NCBI GenBank assembly: GCA_017882745.1
Contig: JADGOX010000338.1
Span: forward strand, 1 to 32,702
Length of the DNA stretch: 32,702 nt
Reading direction: 5' to 3'
Source: Mycobacteriaceae bacterium
Lineage (GTDB): Bacteria > Actinomycetota > Actinomycetes > Mycobacteriales > Mycobacteriaceae
A model generated the notes under the pieces. It was not told where the DNA came from and did no database searches. It saw only the letters and a list, made by a program, of their open reading frames with translations. Shown here in pieces: positions 1 to 9,372 of this stretch. Position 1 is the stretch's first letter. Each line of letters starts with the position of its first letter. The translations under genes and the position numbers were made by a program.

Positions 1-5
1 AGCGG

Positions 6-3000
6 TCAGCGGGGGACAGTGTCGAACGCCTTGTAGATCCGTTTCTCCGAGATCGGGTAGGCGGTGCGCAGGGACTGGGCGAACAAGCTCACCCGCAGCT
101 CCTCGACCATCCACCGCAGCTCGGCGACGTCGGGGTCTGCATGCCGTTCGGGTGCCAGCGCGGCGAGTAGTGCTGCGTGCTCGGCGTTGACCCGGCCGAG
201 CACCACCAGGCCGTCGCGGTCCCGAGGTGCGCTGCCGGGCAAGGACGACAGCCGACGCGACGCCGCCTGCAGGTAGCGGACCACGTCGGGGAGTCGACGT
301 GGTCCGATCTCCGCAACGAAACCGGGATGCACCAGCGCCTGCAACTGCGCAGCCACGTCCTCGGCGGCGGTACCGGTGGCCGAGGACAGCGTCAGCCGCA
401 GCTCCTGGGCGGATGCCAGCACAGGTTGGACGGCGGCCAGCACAGCCGAGACCCGGGGGCGCAGCTCTGCCCGTGCCCGTTCGCGCAGAGCGGTGAATCC
501 CTGCTCGTCCCACCCGACTCCACCCGACTCCGCCACGATCGCGTCTACCGCGGCCGCAGTGCAGTCCGCAAGCAGGGCGGCGACACTGCCGTGCGGATTC
601 TGGCCGAGTGCCAGCTTGGCTGCGTTGCTCAAACCCCCGACGACTGCCTTGTCGGGGGAGGGGATACCGAGCAGCAGCAGCCTGCGCACCCCCGTGACCA
701 TGGCGCGGCGTTGTTCGGCCTCACTCGGCAGCACCCGGACTGCCACGCTGTCACCGTTGTCCACCAACGCAGGAAAGCCCCGCACGCGTTGGCCGCCCAC
801 GAGCTGTTCGATCGTGCGAGGCAGCGCGCCGACGGTCCACGCGGTGAGACCGGTGCGCTCCATCCCGGGCACCGCCCGGGCCACCGCGGTGCGCACCGTG
901 GGTTGCAGCTGGCGCCGGAGCGCCTCGAGATCCTTGCCCTCGGCTACGACCCGCTGCTCGGCGTCGACGACGCGGAAGGTCATCCGGAGGTGGGCGGGGA
1001 CCGCGGACCAGTCGAAGGACTCGGCTCCGATCTCCGTGCCGCTCAACGCCCACAGCGCCTCGGCGAGCGCCGACACCACGGGTTGGCTGCGAGGTTTCAC
1101 CCGCTCCAACGCCGCCCGGGCGTAGTCCGGTGCGGGAACTACGTTGCGGCGCAGTTGTTTCGGCAGCGACTTGATCAGCGCGGTGATCAGTTCGAGCCGC
1201 ATGCCGGGAACCAGCCAGTCGAATCCGATCGGCCGGATCTGGTTGAGTAGCGGTAGGGGAACATGCACCGTGACCCCGTCGGCACCGGCACCCGGCTCGA
1301 AGGAATACGTCAGCGGCAGCTGGATCTCACCCTGGCGCCATGCGTCCGGGTAGTCACCGCCCACCACAGCGGCGGAGCCGGGGTTGGTCACCACCTCTGG
1401 GGTGAACGTGAGCAGCTCGGGATCCTTGCGGCGCGCTTGCTTCCACCAGGTGTCGAAGTGCCTGGCCGATACCACCTCCGCGTCCACCCGGGCGTCGTAG
1501 AACTCGTACAGCGTCTCGTCGTCGACACCGATGTCGCGGCGCCGAGCGCGGTTCTCCAGCTCCTCGACGTCGGCAAGCAGTGCCCGGTTGGCGTGGAAGA
1601 AGCGGTGTTGGGTGTGCCATTCACCCTGCACGAGGGCGTGCCGGATAAAGAGTTCCCGGGAGACTTCGGGGTCGATGGCGCCGTACTGCACGGGTCGTTG
1701 GGTCACCAGCGGGATCCCGTAGAGGGTCACCCGTTCGTAGGCCATCGCCGACTGGCGTTTGATCGACCAGTGCGGCTCGGAGTAGGTGCGTTTCAGCAGC
1801 GGACCGGCGAGCTGTTCCACCCATTCCGGTTCGATGCGGGCGGCTGTGCGACCCCATAGTCGAGTGGTCTCCACCAGCTCACCGGCCATCACCCAGCGAG
1901 GTGGCTTGCGGTACAGCGAGGAGCCGGGGAAGATCGCGAACCGCGCCCCCCGGGCCCCGAGGAAGTCGCGTTTCTCGCCCTCCTTGAGCCCGATGTGGCT
2001 GAGCAGGCCGCTGAGCAACGCCTGGTGGACCGCGGTGGGTGCGGCCGGTTCGGCGTTGGGCGTCCAGCCGAGCCCGCGGGCGATCGAGCGGAGCTGGCCG
2101 TGCAGGTCCTGCCACTCCCTGATGCGCAGCCAGTGCAGGAAGTCGGTCTTGCACTGCTTGCGGAACTGGTTGCTGCTCAGCTCGTTTCGCTGCTCCCGTA
2201 GGTGGTTCCACAGGTTGAGGTAGGCGAGGAAGTCCGAGGTGGGATCGGCGAAGCGGGCGTGTCGTTCGTCGGCCGCTTGTTGATGCTCCAGCGGTCGCTC
2301 ACGCGGGTCCTGAATCGACAGTGCGGCGACGATCACCAGTACCTCGGCCAGGCAGCCGTTGCGGTGTGCCTGCAGCAACATCCGTGCCATCCGCGGGTCC
2401 ACCGGAAGCTGAGCCAGCTCGCGTCCGGCGCGCGTCAGTCGCTTGTGCGGGTCGGGCTCCTTCGGATCCAGCGCGCCGAGTTCCTCCAGGAGTCCGACGC
2501 CGTCCCGAATGCTGCGCGAATCCGGTGGCTCCACGAAGGGGAAGGCAGCGACGTCGCCGAGACCCAGTGCGCTCATCTGCAAGATCACCGAGGCGAGGTT
2601 GGTGCGCAGAATCTCCGGATCGGTGAACTCCGGGCGGGAGAGGAAGTCCTCCTCGGAGTACAGGCGGATGCAGATCCCGTCGGCCACGCGGCCACAGCGT
2701 CCCGCCCGCTGGTTGGCCGAGGCCTGGCTGACCGGTTCGATCGGCAGTCGCTGCACCTTGGTGCGCACGCTGTACCGCGAGATGCGTGCGGTGCCGGGGT
2801 CCACGACGTAGCGGATTCCGGGCACCGTCAGCGAGGTTTCTGCGACGTTGGTGGCGAGCACGACCCGGCGGCGGGTGCCCGCGGGGGGCGGGGTGAACAC
2901 CCGGTGCTGCTCGGCCGCGGACAGCCGTGCGTAGAGGGGCAGAATTTCGGTGCCTCGTAAGTTCCTGTCCCGCAGTGCATCTGCGGTGTCGCGGATCTCC

Positions 3001-3911
3001 CGCTCACCGGAGAGGAACACCAACACGTCCCCAGGACCGGCATGGCCGAGTTCGTCGACCGCCTCGCACACCGCGTCCACCGGATCACGATCGATGCTCT
3101 GCTCGCCGACGTCCACGGTAAGGGGCCGGTAGCGCACCTCGACTGGGAAGGTCCTCCCCGTCACCTCCACGATGGGGGCGTTCCCGAAGTGTTCCGAGAA
3201 GCGCTGCGGGTCGATGGTCGCCGAGGTGATGATGACTTTGAGGTCCGGCCGGCGGGGGAGCAGCTGCTTGAGGTAGCCGAGGATGAAGTCGATGTTGAGG
3301 CTGCGCTCATGGGCCTCGTCGATGATCAACGTGTCGTAGCGACGCAGCATGGCGTCACGCTGGATCTCGGCGAGCAGAATCCCGTCGGTCATCAGCTTCA
3401 CCAGCGTCTGTTCGCTGACCTGGTCGGTGAAGCGCACTGTGTAGCCGACCGTGGAACCGAGCTCGGTGTCGAGTTCCTCGGCAATGCGTTCCGCAACGGT
3501 GCGTGCGGCGATCCGGCGCGGTTGGGTGTGGCCGATGAGCCCGCGCACCCCGCGCCCGAGCTCGAGACAGATCTTGGGCAGCTGCGTCGTCTTGCCGGAG
3601 CCGGTCTCGCCGGCGACGATGACCACCTGGTTGTCCCGAATCGCGGCGGCGATGTCCTCGCGACGCTGGCTGACCGGAAGCTGCTCGGGGTAGCGCAGCT
3701 CGGGCACCGCGGCGCGGCGATTGGCCACCCGTACCTCGGCGGCGGCAAGCTCTTCGGCGAACTGCGCAAGTGAGCGGACGGGGTCCTTGCTCTTGTGTGC
3801 CGTGGACAGCCGCCCGCCCAGACGTTGCTCATCGCGGAGCATCAGCTGCGGCAGACGTGCGCGCAGCTCCGCCAACGTGGGCGTGGAGGGGGGTGGGGGA
3901 GAAGGACTCAT
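6..3911 (-). CDS. hrpA: ATP-dependent RNA helicase HrpA (DEAH-box, DUF3418 C-terminus)
   Basis: 1301-aa ORF with GETGSGKTTQLPK (Walker A), DEAH ('IIDEAHERSLN'), 'SATID', 'QRAGRCGR' motif VI and a long C-terminal extension typical of HrpA. Confidence 0.96.
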   Translation of the reverse strand: MSPSPPPPSTPTLAELRARLPQLMLRDEQRLGGRLSTAHKSKDPVRSLAQFAEELAAAEVRVANRRAAVPELRYPEQLPVSQRREDIAAAIRDNQVVIVAGETGSGKTTQLPKICLELGRGVRGLIGHTQPRRIAARTVAERIAEELDTELGSTVGYTVRFTDQVSEQTLVKLMTDGILLAEIQRDAMLRRYDTLIIDEAHERSLNIDFILGYLKQLLPRRPDLKVIITSATIDPQRFSEHFGNAPIVEVTGRTFPVEVRYRPLTVDVGEQSIDRDPVDAVCEAVDELGHAGPGDVLVFLSGEREIRDTADALRDRNLRGTEILPLYARLSAAEQHRVFTPPPAGTRRRVVLATNVAETSLTVPGIRYVVDPGTARISRYSVRTKVQRLPIEPVSQASANQRAGRCGRVADGICIRLYSEEDFLSRPEFTDPEILRTNLASVILQMSALGLGDVAAFPFVEPPDSRSIRDGVGLLEELGALDPKEPDPHKRLTRAGRELAQLPVDPRMARMLLQAHRNGCLAEVLVIVAALSIQDPRERPLEHQQAADERHARFADPTSDFLAYLNLWNHLREQRNELSSNQFRKQCKTDFLHWLRIREWQDLHGQLRSIARGLGWTPNAEPAAPTAVHQALLSGLLSHIGLKEGEKRDFLGARGARFAIFPGSSLYRKPPRWVMAGELVETTRLWGRTAARIEPEWVEQLAGPLLKRTYSEPHWSIKRQSAMAYERVTLYGIPLVTQRPVQYGAIDPEVSRELFIRHALVQGEWHTQHRFFHANRALLADVEELENRARRRDIGVDDETLYEFYDARVDAEVVSARHFDTWWKQARRKDPELLTFTPEVVTNPGSAAVVGGDYPDAWRQGEIQLPLTYSFEPGAGADGVTVHVPLPLLNQIRPIGFDWLVPGMRLELITALIKSLPKQLRRNVVPAPDYARAALERVKPRSQPVVSALAEALWALSGTEIGAESFDWSAVPAHLRMTFRVVDAEQRVVAEGKDLEALRRQLQPTVRTAVARAVPGMERTGLTAWTVGALPRTIEQLVGGQRVRGFPALVDNGDSVAVRVLPSEAEQRRAMVTGVRRLLLLGIPSPDKAVVGGLSNAAKLALGQNPHGSVAALLADCTAAAVDAIVAESGGVGWDEQGFTALRERARAELRPRVSAVLAAVQPVLASAQELRLTLSSATGTAAEDVAAQLQALVHPGFVAEIGPRRLPDVVRYLQAASRRLSSLPGSAPRDRDGLVVLGRVNAEHAALLAALAPERHADPDVAELRWMVEELRVSLFAQSLRTAYPISEKRIYKAFDTVPR

Positions 3912-3950
3912 GCGCTGTCAAGGATAGCCCGTAACGCCGACCACCCCCGG

Positions 3951-5516
3951 CTACTCCTCGCCTGGTCCCCGGCGCAGCGGAACCTCCTTGATGAACACGA
4001 CCGCCAGGAGCGCGAGCAAGGCGGCGGGTGCGACGAACAGGAAGATGTTGCCGGTCGCATGCCCGTAGGCGTCCTGGACCACCTGGCGGATTTCCGGTGG
4101 AAGCGCGGCGAGCTTGGGGATCCCACCGCCGCTGGTGCCCGCGGGAATGCCCAAGGACGCGAGTCCCTCGTCGGTGAAGCGGGTCACCCGGGCGCTGACC
4201 ACCGCACCGAGAGCGGACACGCCCAACGCGCCACCCAGGGTGCGGAAGAAGACGACCGTCGAGCTCCCGACACCGAGATCGCTGATGGTCACGGCATTCT
4301 GGACCGCGAGCACCAGGTTCTGCAGCAGCATTCCCACGCCGAGTCCGAGCACGGCCATGTAGAGGGCCAGCAGGTAGTACGGGGTGTCGGTGCGGATGGT
4401 GGTCATCAGTGCAGAGCCGACGGTGAGCAGGATTCCGCCCGTGATCAGGTGGCGCTTCCACCGTCCGGTCGAGGTGATCAGCCGTCCCGCGACGGTGGAG
4501 GAGATGAACAGTCCACCGATGAAGGGCAGCGTCATGAGGCCCGACTTGGTGGGGGACACACCGCGGCTGATCTGGAAGTACTGGCTGAGGAACACGGTGG
4601 CGCCGAACAGGGCGACACCGACGCACAGCGAACCGATCGTGGAAAGGACGACTGTGCGGTCCTTGAACAGCCGCAAAGGGATGACCGGATCCTTCGCTCG
4701 TGACTCGGCGAACACGGCGAGGGCCAGCAGTGCGATGCTTCCGGTGACCATGACGGCGGTGTCCGGCGAAGCCCACGCGTAGTTCTTTCCTGCGAGCGAG
4801 ACCCAGATGAGGAGGAGGGAGATGCCCCCGGTGAGCAGCGTGGCACCGAGGTAGTCGATCTTGACCGGACGCTTGACGACCGGCAGGTGCAAGGTTCGCT
4901 GCAGCACGACGATTCCGGCAATTGCGAACGGCACGGCCACGTAGAAGCACCACCGCCACCCGAGCCAGCTGGTGTCGACGATCACCCCGCCGACCAGGGG
5001 TCCGCCGACCGTGGCGAGGGCGAAGACGGCCCCCAGGTAACCGCTGTAACGTCCGCGTTCCCTCGGCGACACCATGGCGGCGATGACGACCTGTGTGAGT
5101 GCCGTGAGACCACCTGCCCCGATCCCCTGGAAGGCCCGGCAGGTGATGAGCATCCCCGTCGATTCGGAAAGCCCCGCGACTGCCGAGCTCACGGTGAAGA
5201 TCACCAAGGCCAGCTGGACGAGCAGCTTCTTGCTGAACAGGTCGGAGAGCTTGCCCCAGATCGGGGTACTCACCGTGGTGGTGAGCAGGGTGGCCGTGAT
5301 CACCCACGTATAGGCGGCCTCACCGCCGTGGAGGTCGCTGAGGATCGTGGGCAGCGCGTTGGAGACCACCGTCGAGGACAGGATCGCCACGAACAGGCCG
5401 AGCAGCAGCCCGGAGAGCGCTTCCAGTATCTGGCGATGGGTCATCGGAACGGAAGCCGTGCCGCCGGTGGTTGGCGGAGTCACCGCCCCGTCCTTGCTCG
5501 TCGTGCTGCTGGTCAT
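3951..5516 (-). CDS. MFS transporter, DHA2 (EmrB/QacA) 14-TMS drug efflux family
   Basis: Hydrophobic ORF with MFS signatures ('LDLLSTVVSNALPTI'-like N-terminus, 'RAFQGIGAGGLTAL', 'WRWCFYVAVPFAI'). The ORF track starts at 5714, but ATG at 5516 (MTSSTTSKDG...) has an AAGGG-type RBS. Confidence 0.92.
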   Translation of the reverse strand: MTSSTTSKDGAVTPPTTGGTASVPMTHRQILEALSGLLLGLFVAILSSTVVSNALPTILSDLHGGEAAYTWVITATLLTTTVSTPIWGKLSDLFSKKLLVQLALVIFTVSSAVAGLSESTGMLITCRAFQGIGAGGLTALTQVVIAAMVSPRERGRYSGYLGAVFALATVGGPLVGGVIVDTSWLGWRWCFYVAVPFAIAGIVVLQRTLHLPVVKRPVKIDYLGATLLTGGISLLLIWVSLAGKNYAWASPDTAVMVTGSIALLALAVFAESRAKDPVIPLRLFKDRTVVLSTIGSLCVGVALFGATVFLSQYFQISRGVSPTKSGLMTLPFIGGLFISSTVAGRLITSTGRWKRHLITGGILLTVGSALMTTIRTDTPYYLLALYMAVLGLGVGMLLQNLVLAVQNAVTISDLGVGSSTVVFFRTLGGALGVSALGAVVSARVTRFTDEGLASLGIPAGTSGGGIPKLAALPPEIRQVVQDAYGHATGNIFLFVAPAALLALLAVVFIKEVPLRRGPGEE

Positions 5517-5553
5517 CGTGTGAAGCCCTTCGTCTCGGTCGGGTTCAGCGTGC

Positions 5554-5575
5554 GTTGCCTGTGGTGGGTGGCAAC
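5554..5575. promoter_or_regulatory. Inverted repeat GTTGCC-N10-GGCAAC upstream of the MFS gene (candidate operator)
   Basis: Perfect 6-bp arms read directly from the sequence: gttgcctgtggtgggtggcaac. Confidence 0.45.
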
Positions 5576-5616
5576 CTTCTCGACGACGCTGTTGTGCGTT
5601 CGACCCAGGCTCTGAG

Positions 5617-5639
5617 TGGTTGCCGAGAGTAAGCAACCA
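5617..5639. promoter_or_regulatory. Inverted repeat TGGTTGC-N9-GCAACCA upstream of the MFS gene (candidate operator)
   Basis: Perfect 7-bp arms: tggttgccgagagtaagcaacca; shares the GTTGC/GCAAC core with 5554-5575. Confidence 0.5.
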
Positions 5640-5712
5640 TCTCCTTGGATGATTCCATTCCGGGGGTCCCAGGCACAAGGCGCGACCTGGGACTCCTGTG
5701 GTTTGTGGTGCC

Positions 5713-5735
5713 AATGTTTCAGAATCAGTTTCATT
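5713..5735. promoter_or_regulatory. Imperfect 23-bp palindrome upstream of the LGFP/NlpC gene
   Basis: AATGtttCaGAaTCaGtttCATT, in an AT-rich stretch of the MFS/LGFP divergent intergenic region. Confidence 0.35.
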
Positions 5736-5804
5736 TTCACGTAATGTCCGTTACCGTCGCGATACGGATACTTTGTGCGACACGCCAACGGCAGAGAGTG
5801 ACAG

Positions 5805-6788
5805 GTGACGCAGATGGGTGTAAGAAACCGCTGGCGCGCCGCCGTGACTGTGGTGGCAGTCGCCGCCGCAGTGGTCACCGGAGTAGTTGCGGGTCAAGCG
5901 CAAGCGCAGGGCTGTCAGCCCTACGGCGCCATCGGGGGTTACTGGACAAGTATGGGCGCAGGCTCGTCATTTCTCGGGGGCTGCACCAACGACGAACACG
6001 ACGTGCGGGGCGGGCGCGTCGAAAGCTTCTGGGGTGGCGCGATCTATTGGAGTCCGCAGACGGACGCCCGAAGTGTGAAGGGCGCGATCAGAGCGTTCTA
6101 CAACTCGATGGGAGCCACCGACTCCTTCCTCGGACTGCCCCTCACCCATGAGTTGCCGACCCCCACACGTTTTGGTGCCTTCAACCACTTCCAGGGCGGC
6201 AGCATCTACTGGTCACCGGCGACCGGCGCGCATGAGGTCCATGGAGCCATCAAGAACGCCTGGGCGGGAGAAAGCTGGGAACGGGGGTGGCTCGGCTTCC
6301 CCACCAGCGACGAGTACTCGGTACCGGGGGGCAGGAAGAGCGACTTCCAGGGCGGCTCGGTCTACTGGAACGCAGGCACCGGCACGACGTCGCTGAACGC
6401 TTCCACCTCGACTCCACCGCAGTCGGCCGGGGGGAGCTCTTCAGTCGGCGCACGCGCACTGGCCGTCGCCAGGACGAAGATCGGCGCCCCCTACGTGTGG
6501 GGCGGCAACGGGCCGAACAGCTTCGACTGCTCGGGCCTCACCCAATGGGCGTTTCGGCAGGTGGGGGTGAGCATCCCTCGGGTCGCTGCCGACCAGGCCC
6601 GTTCCGGTACGTACGTTGCCCGTGGTGACCTGCAGCCAGGTGACCTCGTGTTCTTCTACAACCCGGTGTCCCACGTCGGCATCTATGACGGCAACGGCAG
6701 CGTCCTGAACGCTCCGGACGTCGGCCAGGTGGTCCATTTCACCCCGATCCAGTACCTGCCCTACGCAACGGCGCGCCGCTACACGTAG
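5805..6788 (+). CDS. Secreted LGFP-repeat protein with C-terminal NlpC/P60 peptidoglycan endopeptidase domain
   Basis: N-terminal signal peptide (RAAVTVVAVAAAVVTGVVAGQAQAQG), three 'GGxxYW' LGFP-type repeats, C-terminal 'GAPYVWGGNGPNSFDCSGLTQWAF...GDLVFFYNPVSHVGIYDG'. Start could be GTG 5805 or ATG 5814. Confidence 0.9.
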   Translation: MTQMGVRNRWRAAVTVVAVAAAVVTGVVAGQAQAQGCQPYGAIGGYWTSMGAGSSFLGGCTNDEHDVRGGRVESFWGGAIYWSPQTDARSVKGAIRAFYNSMGATDSFLGLPLTHELPTPTRFGAFNHFQGGSIYWSPATGAHEVHGAIKNAWAGESWERGWLGFPTSDEYSVPGGRKSDFQGGSVYWNAGTGTTSLNASTSTPPQSAGGSSSVGARALAVARTKIGAPYVWGGNGPNSFDCSGLTQWAFRQVGVSIPRVAADQARSGTYVARGDLQPGDLVFFYNPVSHVGIYDGNGSVLNAPDVGQVVHFTPIQYLPYATARRYT

Positions 6789-6798
6789 TCGGTAGCGC

Positions 6799-9306
6799 CT
6801 ACATCCGCTGCACGGCGGTCACTTCCAGGACCACCTCGCCCGCTTCGTCGCTCGCCGCCAGGTCCACCTCGGCCAGCACCGCCCAGTCGTGGTCCTCGGC
6901 TGGGTCGTCGAGCACCTGGCGCACCCGCCACAGGTCGGGACGCTGTTCGATCTGAAACAGCTTCGGCCCCCGCGCGTCCGGCCCGGTACGGATCTCGTCG
7001 TGCTCCTCGAAGTACGGATCCAGCGATCCCGCCCAGTCGACCTCGGGATCGAGTTCGTCGAGTGCGTCCCAACGCTCGCGAGCTGCGAGCTCGACCCGGC
7101 GGAACAACGCGTTACGGACCAGCACTCGGAACGAGCGCACGTTGGCCGTGATCGGCCGTACCTTCTCTTCCAGTGGTTGCTCTGACGGGACGTCCCCCGG
7201 GTTCTGCAGCTGCTCCCACTCGTCGAGCAGGCTCGAGTCGACTCCGCGGATCAGCTCGCCGAGCCATTCGGTGAGGTCAACCAGCTCCTCGGTGCGCGCA
7301 GACTCCGGCAGTGTCTGACGCAGCGCGCGGTAGGCATCGGCCAAGTAGCGCAGCACCAGTCCCTCGGAACGGCTGAGGCTGTACTGGCTGACGAACTCGG
7401 TGAACGTCATCGAACTCTCCACCATGTCGCGCACCACCGACTTCGGGGACAACGCGAACTCGCTGACCCAAGGGTGCCCGGCACGGTAGGTCTCGAAGGC
7501 GGGGAACAGCAGCTCCTCGCCCAGCGGCTTCGGCCACGTCACCTCCTCTAGCAGCTCCATCCGCTCCTCGTACTCGATGCCCTCGGCCTTCATTGCCGAC
7601 ACTGCCACCCCGCGCGCGGCATGTTGCTGTGCCATGAGGACCTGACGCGGATCGTCCAGAGTGGACTCCATGACGGACAGGGCATCGAGGGCGTAGCTGG
7701 GGGACTCGGGATCCAGCAGCTCCAGAGCGGCCAGGGCGAAGGGAGACAGCGGCTGGTTGAGGGCGAAGTCGCGCTGCAGATCCACGGTGAGTGCGACCGA
7801 GCGCCCGTGCTCGTCCGGCTCAGGCAGCACCGCGACGATGCCGGCGTCGCGCAGACCCCGGTAGAGCGCGATGGCCGACAGTGCGTGCTTGCGCTGCGCC
7901 GCGGGAGTCTCGTGGCTGTCCGTCAGCAGGTGCCGCATGGCATCGAATGCGTCGCCGGGGCGGCTGATCACGTTGAGGAGCATGGAGTTGGTCACCTTGA
8001 ACCGCGAGGTGAGCTGCTCGGGTTCTGCCGCCACGAGTCGGTCGAAGGTCGGCCGCCCCCAGGACACGAAGCCCTCCGGGGCCTTCTTGCGCTGCACGCG
8101 CTTGAGCTTCTTCGGGTCGTCCCCGGCCTTGGCTACCAGGCGCGCGTTTTCCACGTCGTGCTCGGGTGCCTGCACCACCACGGTGCCCAGGGTGTCGAAA
8201 CCGGCGCGTCCGGCGCGACCAGCGATCTGGTGGAACTCCCTGGCGCGCAAGTGCCTGGTTCGGATGCCGTCGTACTTGGTCAGTCCGGTGAAGAGCACGG
8301 TGCGGATGGGGACGTTGATACCCACGCCCAGGGTGTCGGTCCCACAGATGACCTTGAGCATCCCGACCTGGGCCAGCCGCTCTACCAGCCGCCGATACTT
8401 GGGCAGCATCCCAGCGTGGTGCACGCCGATTCCCATGCGTACCAGTCGGCTCAGGGTCTTTCCGAATCCGGTGGAGAAGCGGAAGCCGCCGATCATCTCG
8501 GCGATGGCGGCTTTCTCCTCCTTGCTACACAGGTTGATGCTGGTCAGCGCCTGGGCTCGTTCCAGCGCTGAGGCCTGGGTGAAGTGCACGACGTAGACGG
8601 GGGCCTGCTGGGTGGAGACGAGTTCCTCGATGGTCTCCTGCAGCGGCGTGGTGACGTAGGAGAACATCAGCGGCACCGGACGTTCGGTGCCCGAGACGAC
8701 GGCAACCGGACGGTCGCTTCGCCGCTCGAGGTCCTCGACGAAGAAGGTGACGTCGCCGAGGGTGGCCGACATCAGCACGAACTGCACGTCCGGCAGCTCG
8801 ATCAGGGGCACCTGCCACGCCCAGCCGCGGTCGGGCTCGGAGTAGAAGTGAAACTCGTCCATCACCACCTGGCCGATGTGTGCCCCGGTTCCTTCGCGCA
8901 GCGCCAGGTTGGCCACGATCTCGGCTGTCGCGCAGATGATGGGTGCGCCGGAGTTGACTGCGGCGTCGCCGGTCATCATGCCGACGTTCTCGGCACCGAA
9001 CACCTCGCACAGGGCGAAGAACTTCTCGCTGACCAGCGCCTTTATCGGTGCGGTGTAGAAGCTGCGCTTTCCCTGGGCCATGGCGACGAAGTGCGCCCCG
9101 ATCGCCACCATGGACTTTCCCGAGCCGGTCGGGGTCGCGAGGATGACGTGCGAGCCGGACACGACCTCCAGCACCGCTTCCTCCTGTGCCGGGTACAGGG
9201 TGAGTCCGCGTTGCAAGGTCCACTGCGTGAACGCCTCGTACAGCGAGTCCTCGTCAGGGTTGGCAGGAATCATCGAGGTCAAGGTCGGCGGAGCAGGTGT
9301 CGTCAT
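6799..9306 (-). CDS. DEAD/DEAH-box RNA helicase with DUF3516 C-terminal domain
   Basis: 'ATPTGSGKSMVA', 'DEFHFYSEPDRGWAWQ', 'LMSATLGD', 'QIAGRAGRAGFDTLG'; about 840 aa. ORF start at 9318; ATG at 9306 (MTTPAPP...) is likely. Confidence 0.9.
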   Translation of the reverse strand: MTTPAPPTLTSMIPANPDEDSLYEAFTQWTLQRGLTLYPAQEEAVLEVVSGSHVILATPTGSGKSMVAIGAHFVAMAQGKRSFYTAPIKALVSEKFFALCEVFGAENVGMMTGDAAVNSGAPIICATAEIVANLALREGTGAHIGQVVMDEFHFYSEPDRGWAWQVPLIELPDVQFVLMSATLGDVTFFVEDLERRSDRPVAVVSGTERPVPLMFSYVTTPLQETIEELVSTQQAPVYVVHFTQASALERAQALTSINLCSKEEKAAIAEMIGGFRFSTGFGKTLSRLVRMGIGVHHAGMLPKYRRLVERLAQVGMLKVICGTDTLGVGINVPIRTVLFTGLTKYDGIRTRHLRAREFHQIAGRAGRAGFDTLGTVVVQAPEHDVENARLVAKAGDDPKKLKRVQRKKAPEGFVSWGRPTFDRLVAAEPEQLTSRFKVTNSMLLNVISRPGDAFDAMRHLLTDSHETPAAQRKHALSAIALYRGLRDAGIVAVLPEPDEHGRSVALTVDLQRDFALNQPLSPFALAALELLDPESPSYALDALSVMESTLDDPRQVLMAQQHAARGVAVSAMKAEGIEYEERMELLEEVTWPKPLGEELLFPAFETYRAGHPWVSEFALSPKSVVRDMVESSMTFTEFVSQYSLSRSEGLVLRYLADAYRALRQTLPESARTEELVDLTEWLGELIRGVDSSLLDEWEQLQNPGDVPSEQPLEEKVRPITANVRSFRVLVRNALFRRVELAARERWDALDELDPEVDWAGSLDPYFEEHDEIRTGPDARGPKLFQIEQRPDLWRVRQVLDDPAEDHDWAVLAEVDLAASDEAGEVVLEVTAVQRM

Positions 9307-9372
9307 GATGGAACCCATCGTGCCCTGTTCGCCCGCCTGGCGGGTGCACCGGGCATTGCGTACGTTGTGGGG

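Noticed and set aside
510-532. Tandem CCACCCGACT repeat
   Set aside because: Only two units inside hrpA coding sequence; likely codon-level coincidence.
757-765. Additional DnaA-box-like TTGTCCACC (also at 26331-26339)
   Set aside because: One mismatch to TTGTCCACA, single and within coding sequence; not comparable to the intergenic exact pair at 21035-21061.
177-1250. Long plus-strand ORF (357 aa) opposite hrpA
   Set aside because: Low-complexity R/G/P/H/D-rich shadow ORF antisense to a clear HrpA; typical high-GC artefact.
3829-5307. 492-aa minus ORF in another frame of the MFS gene
   Set aside because: His/Arg/Gly-rich out-of-frame translation; the 587-aa MFS frame is clearly the coding one.
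8584-9372. N-terminal half of the 418-aa plus ORF 8584-9840
   Set aside because: Antisense shadow of the DUF3516 helicase; only the part from ATG 9373 resembles a real protein (SRPBCC).
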